From Saprospiraceae bacterium (GTDB lineage: Bacteria; Bacteroidota; Bacteroidia; Chitinophagales; Saprospiraceae), in NCBI GenBank assembly GCA_020436955.1, contig JAGQWW010000089.1, positions 1 through 8,800 on the forward strand: 8,800 nucleotides of DNA. The letters run 5' to 3'. A program made the position numbers and the translations under genes. A model generated the notes under the pieces. That model was not told where the DNA came from, searched no databases, and saw nothing but the letters and a program-made list of their open reading frames with translations. Shown in pieces: positions 5,518 through 8,800 of this stretch (its first letter is position 1; each line of letters begins with the position of its first letter).

Positions 5518-5555
5518 ATCAAGAATCAAGATCCAAAAATCAAGAATCAAAAATA
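5518..5555 (-). repeat. Right heptad repeat array, inverted relative to the left array
   Basis: Immediately after the TAA stop of the four-helix-bundle gene, ATC is followed by 7-bp units AAGAATC (5521-5527 and 5542-5548), AAGATCC (5528-5534), AAAAATC (5535-5541) and AAAAATA (5549-5555). Read on the minus strand these are GATTCTT/GATTTTT units of the same consensus as the left array. The last unit doubles as part of the groEL terminator's U tract. Confidence 0.85.
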
Positions 5556-5584
5556 AAAAAGGACCGCTGCGAACAGCGGTCCTT
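5549..5584 (-). terminator. Strong intrinsic terminator of the groES-groEL operon
   Basis: An 11-bp perfect stem (5559-5569 with 5574-5584) around a 4-nt loop reads AAGGACCGCTG-TTCG-CAGCGGTCCTT on the minus strand and runs into TTTTTTATTTTT (5549-5560, counting the stem's last T residues). It lies about 28 bp after the groEL stop. On the plus strand it is followed by few T residues, so it would terminate the convergent transcript less well. Confidence 0.9.
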
Positions 5585-5611
5585 CATCATCATAATCTCA
5601 TTATCTCTTTC

Positions 5612-7246
5612 CTACATCATTCCACCCATGCCGCCCATGCCTGGAGCGTGGGAATGTGCTGGTTCATCTTCTTTGATATCGTTGATTACACATTCAGTGG
5701 TTAGGACCATACCGGAGATAGAACCTGCATTTTCCAATGCGATTCTGGTAACTTTGGTTGGGTCGATAACACCTGCCTTCTTAAGGTCTTCGAATTTGTC
5801 AGTTCTGGCGTTGTAACCGTTTGAACCTTTTGAATTCACGACTCTTTGAAGGACTACTGAACCTTCAACACCTGCATTTTCAGAGATGGTGCGGATTGGA
5901 GCTTCCAGTGCTTTTCGCACGATAGAAATTCCGATGGTCTCATCTTCGTTCTCGCCTTTAAGGTTTTTCAATGCACTCATGGCGCGAACCAAAGCAACAC
6001 CACCACCAGTTACGATACCTTCTTCAATGGCTGCACGGGTTGCATGCAAGGCATCATCAACGCGGTCTTTCTTTTCTTTCATTTCGACTTCAGTAGGTGC
6101 ACCTACGTAAAGTACTGCAACACCACCTGCCAATTTAGCAAGACGCTCTTGCAATTTTTCTCTATCGTAGTCTGAAGTTGTAGTTTCAATTTGAGCTTTG
6201 ATTTGGTTGATACGAGCTTGAATTTGCTCTTCATCACCATTACCATTTACAACAGTAGTGTTGTCTTTATCGATAACTACCTTTTCACAAGTTCCAAGGT
6301 ATTCCAAATCTGCGTTCTCAAGTTTGTAACCTTTTTCTTCGCTGATTACAGTACCACCGGTAAGGATAGCAATATCTTCCAACATTGCTTTTCTACGGTC
6401 ACCAAAACCAGGCGCTTTAACAGCTACAACTTTCAACTGAGCTCTAAGGCGGTTTACAACCAATACACCCAATGCCTGAGACTCAACATCTTCAGCAATC
6501 ATCAACAATGGACGGTTGGTTCCAACTACTTTTTCAAGGATTGGAAGCAACTCCTGCATGTTGGAGATCTTCTTGTCGTAAATTAGGATGTATGGATTTT
6601 CGTACTCTACCACCATGTTTTCGGTGTCAGTTACGAAATATGGAGAAAGATATCCTCTGTCAAACTGCATACCGATAACTTCATCAACGTAAGTATCAGT
6701 ACCTTTTGCTTCTTCAACAGTGATAACACCATCTTTAGTTACACGCTTCATAGCGTCTGCAATCAATCCACCGATTTCTTCGTCATTGTTTGCAGAGATG
6801 GTTGCAACTTGTTTAACTTTTTCAAAATCGTTGCCTACTACTTCAGATTGCTCCTTAAGGTTGTTTACAACAGCTTTTACAGCTTTGTCAATACCTCTTT
6901 TAAGGTCCATTGGATTGGCACCTGCGGTTACGTTTTTCAAACCGGCAGTGACCATGGCTTGTGCAAGGATGGTTGCTGTAGTTGTACCGTCACCAGCAAG
7001 ATCAGCTGTTTTAGACGCAACTTCTTTCACCATTTGAGCACCCATATTTTTAACCGGATCTTCCAGTTCGATTTCCTTTGCTACAGATACACCGTCTTTT
7101 GTTACTGCCGGTGCGCCAAAGCTTTTCTGAATTACGACGTTACGACCTTTAGGTCCGAGTGTTACCTTTACAGCATTAGCCAATGCATCTACACCAGCTT
7201 TTAGCTTTTCTCTAGCATCACTATCAAAGTGAATTTCTTTTGCCAT
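5612..7246 (-). CDS. groEL: 60-kDa chaperonin GroEL
   Basis: GroEL subunit of the ATP-driven double-ring chaperonin that folds cytoplasmic proteins with GroES. At 544 residues it is full length. The N-terminus MAKEIHFDSDAREKLKAGVD, the ATP-binding segments VTLGPKGRNV (28-37) and GDGTTTATILAQAM (85-98), the apical-domain stretch ending in SNMQELLPILEKV, the segment KDRVDDALHATRAA, which holds the ATPase aspartate, and EGIVTGGGVAL are all typical. The C-terminus ends in the Gly-Met-rich tail GMGGMGGMM. The gene follows groES by 57 bp on the minus strand and ends at a strong intrinsic terminator. No Shine-Dalgarno sequence precedes the ATG, which is usual in this phylum. Nothing in the protein looks damaged or unusual. 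Confidence 0.99.
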   Translation of the reverse strand: MAKEIHFDSDAREKLKAGVDALANAVKVTLGPKGRNVVIQKSFGAPAVTKDGVSVAKEIELEDPVKNMGAQMVKEVASKTADLAGDGTTTATILAQAMVTAGLKNVTAGANPMDLKRGIDKAVKAVVNNLKEQSEVVGNDFEKVKQVATISANNDEEIGGLIADAMKRVTKDGVITVEEAKGTDTYVDEVIGMQFDRGYLSPYFVTDTENMVVEYENPYILIYDKKISNMQELLPILEKVVGTNRPLLMIAEDVESQALGVLVVNRLRAQLKVVAVKAPGFGDRRKAMLEDIAILTGGTVISEEKGYKLENADLEYLGTCEKVVIDKDNTTVVNGNGDEEQIQARINQIKAQIETTTSDYDREKLQERLAKLAGGVAVLYVGAPTEVEMKEKKDRVDDALHATRAAIEEGIVTGGGVALVRAMSALKNLKGENEDETIGISIVRKALEAPIRTISENAGVEGSVVLQRVVNSKGSNGYNARTDKFEDLKKAGVIDPTKVTRIALENAGSISGMVLTTECVINDIKEDEPAHSHAPGMGGMGGMM

Positions 7247-7303
7247 TTTTCAGAAGTTTTATGATTTTTTAAGATTGGTTTTTAAATAAAAATGATTGCA
7301 TCA

Positions 7304-7570
7304 TTAGTCAAGGATAACAAGGATGTCATCTTCACGCATGATTAGGTAATCGTTACCTTCGTAGTTAAGCTCTTGTCCTGAGTACTTTCCGTAAAGGACA
7401 ATATCACCTTTCTTTACAGTCAGTTTCTTGTCTTCCTTACCAGGACCAACTGCTACTACCTCGCCTCTCTGTGGCTTTTCTTTTGCAGTATCAGGAATGA
7501 TGATGCCCCCTTTGGTCTTCTCATCAGCCGGGGCTGGTTTAATCACAACGCGGTCGTTGATTGGCTTCAT
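7304..7570 (-). CDS. groES: 10-kDa co-chaperonin GroES
   Basis: Heptameric lid of the GroEL chamber, 88 residues. It opens with MKPINDRVVIKPAP, carries the mobile loop DEKTKGGIIIPDTAKEKP (about 16-33) with the hydrophobic GroEL-binding GGIII (21-25), and continues with RGEVVAVGPG and GDIVLYGKYSGQEL to the C-terminal YLIMREDDILVILD. The protein is slightly shorter than many homologues because of a short N-terminus, but no element is missing. It is the first gene of the groES-groEL operon. No CIRCE element (TTAGCACTC-N9-GAGTGCTAA) is present upstream, so HrcA-type control is not supported; a candidate promoter and leader hairpins lie at 7614-7679. Confidence 0.98.
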   Translation of the reverse strand: MKPINDRVVIKPAPADEKTKGGIIIPDTAKEKPQRGEVVAVGPGKEDKKLTVKKGDIVLYGKYSGQELNYEGNDYLIMREDDILVILD

Positions 7571-7613
7571 AACAATACTAGGTTTTTATTTGTATGATTT
7601 AAAGTTAGTTTGA

Positions 7614-7637
7614 GATGTTGTACTAACATCATATGTT
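7614..7637 (-). promoter_or_regulatory. Overlapping alternative hairpins in the predicted groES leader
   Basis: AACATC at 7625-7630 can pair with GATGTT at 7614-7619 (6 bp, 5-nt loop), while its AACAT part (7625-7629) can instead pair with ATGTT at 7633-7637 (5 bp, 3-nt loop). The two structures exclude each other. They lie 44 bp or more upstream of the groES start and do not cover it. Short AT-rich stems make a function uncertain. Confidence 0.25.
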
Positions 7638-7646
7638 GTGCCATGC

Positions 7647-7679
7647 CAGATTTACTGACGTAATGTCACATACTTTAAA
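7647..7679 (-). promoter_or_regulatory. Candidate groES-groEL promoter
   Basis: On the minus strand TAAATCTG (7647-7654) matches TAnnTTTG at all but one position, and TTTAAA (7674-7679) lies 19 bp upstream, where TTTG is expected. A start near 7640 would give a leader of about 70 nt. The spacer contains TGAC-N5-GTCA (7656-7668). Found by eye only. Confidence 0.35.
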
Positions 7680-7706
7680 AAAAATGACAGTTGAAATTGT
7701 CAATTT
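7677..7706 (-). terminator. Weak intrinsic terminator-like structure after rnd
   Basis: On the minus strand TGACA (7698-7702) can pair with TGTCA (7685-7689) over an 8-nt loop, with three more A-T pairs beyond one mismatch, and is followed by eight T residues (7677-7684). The stem is short and AT-rich, so termination may be partial. It lies about 40 bp after the rnd stop and before the candidate groES promoter. The sites could instead be part of a regulator binding region. Confidence 0.4.
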
Positions 7707-7746
7707 GACAAGGAAATAGGGTAGAAGTGGTGAAATTCTGTCAAGC

Positions 7747-8799
7747 CTATTGAGCCGGATGCAGTTTCAATTCAATTTTTCCATCTAATAAGCTAAGGTC
7801 TAAACGTGTCCGGTTTTTGAACCAATGCACAATGTCCGGACCTAAAAACTTACTGCGCCATCCATCAGAAACACTTTCATCAAAAAAGTCAGCATCTGCT
7901 TTCATCCTTTTTAAAATGGATCGGGGCATTACAATCTCATGGGCTATCTGCTCATCCAGGCAACGATATTTTACAATCTGGTCCAGCATTTCTGTTAGTA
8001 ATTCCTGCTTTGGATTCTCGGTGTTTTCTTTGGTGATTTCGCCCAGTTTCTTTTTCTCTTCCGGTGTAATTTCATTTTCATAAAAGGATAGAAACAATTG
8101 GCCATATTCATCTATTAGATTTTTATGCAACCTTCTGTGGCTGTTCAAGGCATCCATACCACCACCTACAGTTTTGACCAACTGACCAATATATTTATTG
8201 GGAAGGATCATGTCCTTGGAATAGTTCTTTCTCTCCGCTTCTTCTCTTCGCCATCTGTTTAAGCGCAGCAAAAACAATTGTTCTCGGGGGGATATATTTC
8301 GAATGATGTTCGATTCAAGGGTTTCTTTGTCAGGGTCAGATTCGTAGCTCTGAGAGTCTTCCAAAAACTTACATTCTTCCAAAACCCAATCCAATCGACC
8401 CAGACTGGTTAGTTTTTTCTCTAATTTCTGCCAAATTTTGATGAGGTATTCAACATCCTTTGCTCCATATACAAGTGCTTTTTTACTGAGCGGTCTTTGA
8501 TCCCATTTTGCCACAGTAAATCCTTTATCGAGTCTCAGGTTCAATTCGCTTTCACCCAATTTCCTGTAGGACACCGGGTACCGATATCCAACAAAAGCAG
8601 AAGCGACCTGCGTGTCGACGGTATTTTTGGGCAATACCCCATAATTTTGATAAAGAATACGATAATCATTTTCCCCGGCATGGGTGATTTTTAGAATATC
8701 CGGGTTGGCAAGGATATCAAAAAGCGGAGTCAAATCATCCACTTTCAGTGGGTCGATAATGAAGGTCCCAGATTCGAAAGCTAGCTGGATCAGACAAAT
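7747..8799 (-). CDS. rnd: Ribonuclease D (DEDDy 3'-5' exonuclease with HRDC domain), 5' end outside window
   Basis: RNase D trims RNA 3' ends, notably tRNA precursors, as a two-metal DEDDy exonuclease. The frame stays open to the right edge and reads CLIQLAFESGTFIIDPL before the GTG at 8742, which is ordinary RNase D sequence; the GTG is therefore internal and the true start, with the first DxE motif, lies off the window. Counted from the GTG codon: ITHAGENDYRIL (19-30) holds the second acidic motif with D26, DTQVA is at 43-47, WDQRPLS at 80-86, and YGAKDVEYL (92-100) is the Exo III Yx3D motif with Y92 and D96. An HRDC domain follows at about 150-222 (SPREQLFLLRLNRWRREEAE). The C-terminal 110 residues include PRSILKRMKADADFF and SDGWRSKFLG. 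It lies 176 bp upstream of groES on the same strand. Confidence 0.93.
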   Translation of the reverse strand: MCLIQLAFESGTFIIDPLKVDDLTPLFDILANPDILKITHAGENDYRILYQNYGVLPKNTVDTQVASAFVGYRYPVSYRKLGESELNLRLDKGFTVAKWDQRPLSKKALVYGAKDVEYLIKIWQKLEKKLTSLGRLDWVLEECKFLEDSQSYESDPDKETLESNIIRNISPREQLFLLRLNRWRREEAERKNYSKDMILPNKYIGQLVKTVGGGMDALNSHRRLHKNLIDEYGQLFLSFYENEITPEEKKKLGEITKENTENPKQELLTEMLDQIVKYRCLDEQIAHEIVMPRSILKRMKADADFFDESVSDGWRSKFLGPDIVHWFKNRTRLDLSLLDGKIELKLHPAQ

Positions 8800-8800
8800 T

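Larger units (their letters stand above)
5090..5555 (+). mobile_element. Candidate solo IVS-type element: four-helix-bundle gene inside inverted heptad arrays
   Basis: The four-helix-bundle gene is framed by complementary heptad arrays at 5090-5131 and 5518-5555; the right one begins at the base after the gene's stop codon. Aligned as inverted repeats, they match at 32 of 38 positions, and 34 of 38 could pair in RNA if two G-U pairs are allowed. The result is a long stem with the open reading frame in the loop, the layout known for 23S rRNA intervening sequences coding for this protein family. There is no rRNA here, no transposase and no clear target-site duplication. Mobility is inferred from architecture only. 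Confidence 0.45.

Noticed and set aside
5090..5555. CRISPR array or rRNA fragment as the explanation of the repeats
   Set aside because: Units are only 7 bp without spacers, and no rRNA-like sequence flanks them.
5090..5555. Diversity-generating retroelement accessory locus
   Set aside because: The four-helix-bundle fold is shared with Avd, but no reverse transcriptase, template repeat or variable-repeat target gene is visible in the window.
6191..7204. Several open frames of 68-131 residues on the plus strand opposite groEL
   Set aside because: They are antisense to an intact, highly conserved groEL gene, resemble no known protein, and arise from its codon bias.
7571..7746. CIRCE/HrcA operator before groES
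   Set aside because: No TTAGCACTC-N9-GAGTGCTAA or near match is present.
8740..8742. GTG as the start of RNase D
   Set aside because: The frame continues upstream to the window edge with RNase D-like sequence (CLIQLA, FIIDPL), so the gene is cut by the edge.

Overview
The window looks like a chromosomal segment of a Bacteroidota bacterium. The evidence is a secreted protein with a C-terminal type IX secretion (T9SS) sorting domain, promoter-like boxes close to the Bacteroidota TAnnTTTG/TTTG pattern, mostly absent Shine-Dalgarno sequences, and the sequence style of GroES/GroEL, FolK and RNase D. I cannot place it below phylum. No rRNA, tRNA, CRISPR array or transposase gene is visible. Genes at both edges are cut by the window.

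Left part (1-2155): the 3' end of an NAD(P)-binding TIP30/HTATIP2-like oxidoreductase (+) runs tail to tail into a two-gene minus-strand operon, a TetR-family repressor followed by an alpha/beta hydrolase. The convergent genes share a TTAA stop palindrome, and a terminator-like hairpin for the oxidoreductase lies inside the hydrolase coding sequence. The TetR gene is preceded by a perfect 24-bp palindrome placed between a -33-like and a -7-like box, so negative autoregulation of the operon is likely.

Middle part (2156-5091): a tight plus-strand run of folK (folate synthesis), a large T9SS-exported beta-rich protein, and an RluA-family pseudouridine synthase. Gaps are 11 and 6 bp. folK has a perfect AGGAGG ribosome binding site, and the pseudouridine synthase gene changes sharply to C-ending codons in its 3' part.

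The most unusual item is at 5090-5555: a solo gene for a 23S rRNA intervening-sequence-type four-helix-bundle protein, bracketed exactly by two inverted arrays of 7-bp repeats (GATTTTW on the left; the complementary WAAAATC/AAGAATC type on the right). The arms can pair over about 38 bp and would enclose the whole gene in a stem-loop, the layout of rRNA intervening sequences but here between protein genes. I regard it as a candidate small non-rRNA element.

Right part (5556-8800, minus strand): an RNase D (rnd) fragment open to the right edge, then the groES-groEL chaperonin operon, which ends in a strong intrinsic terminator at 5549-5584. The rnd-groES gap holds a weak terminator for rnd, a candidate groES promoter, clustered TGTCA/TGACA motifs and overlapping alternative hairpins in the predicted groES leader.
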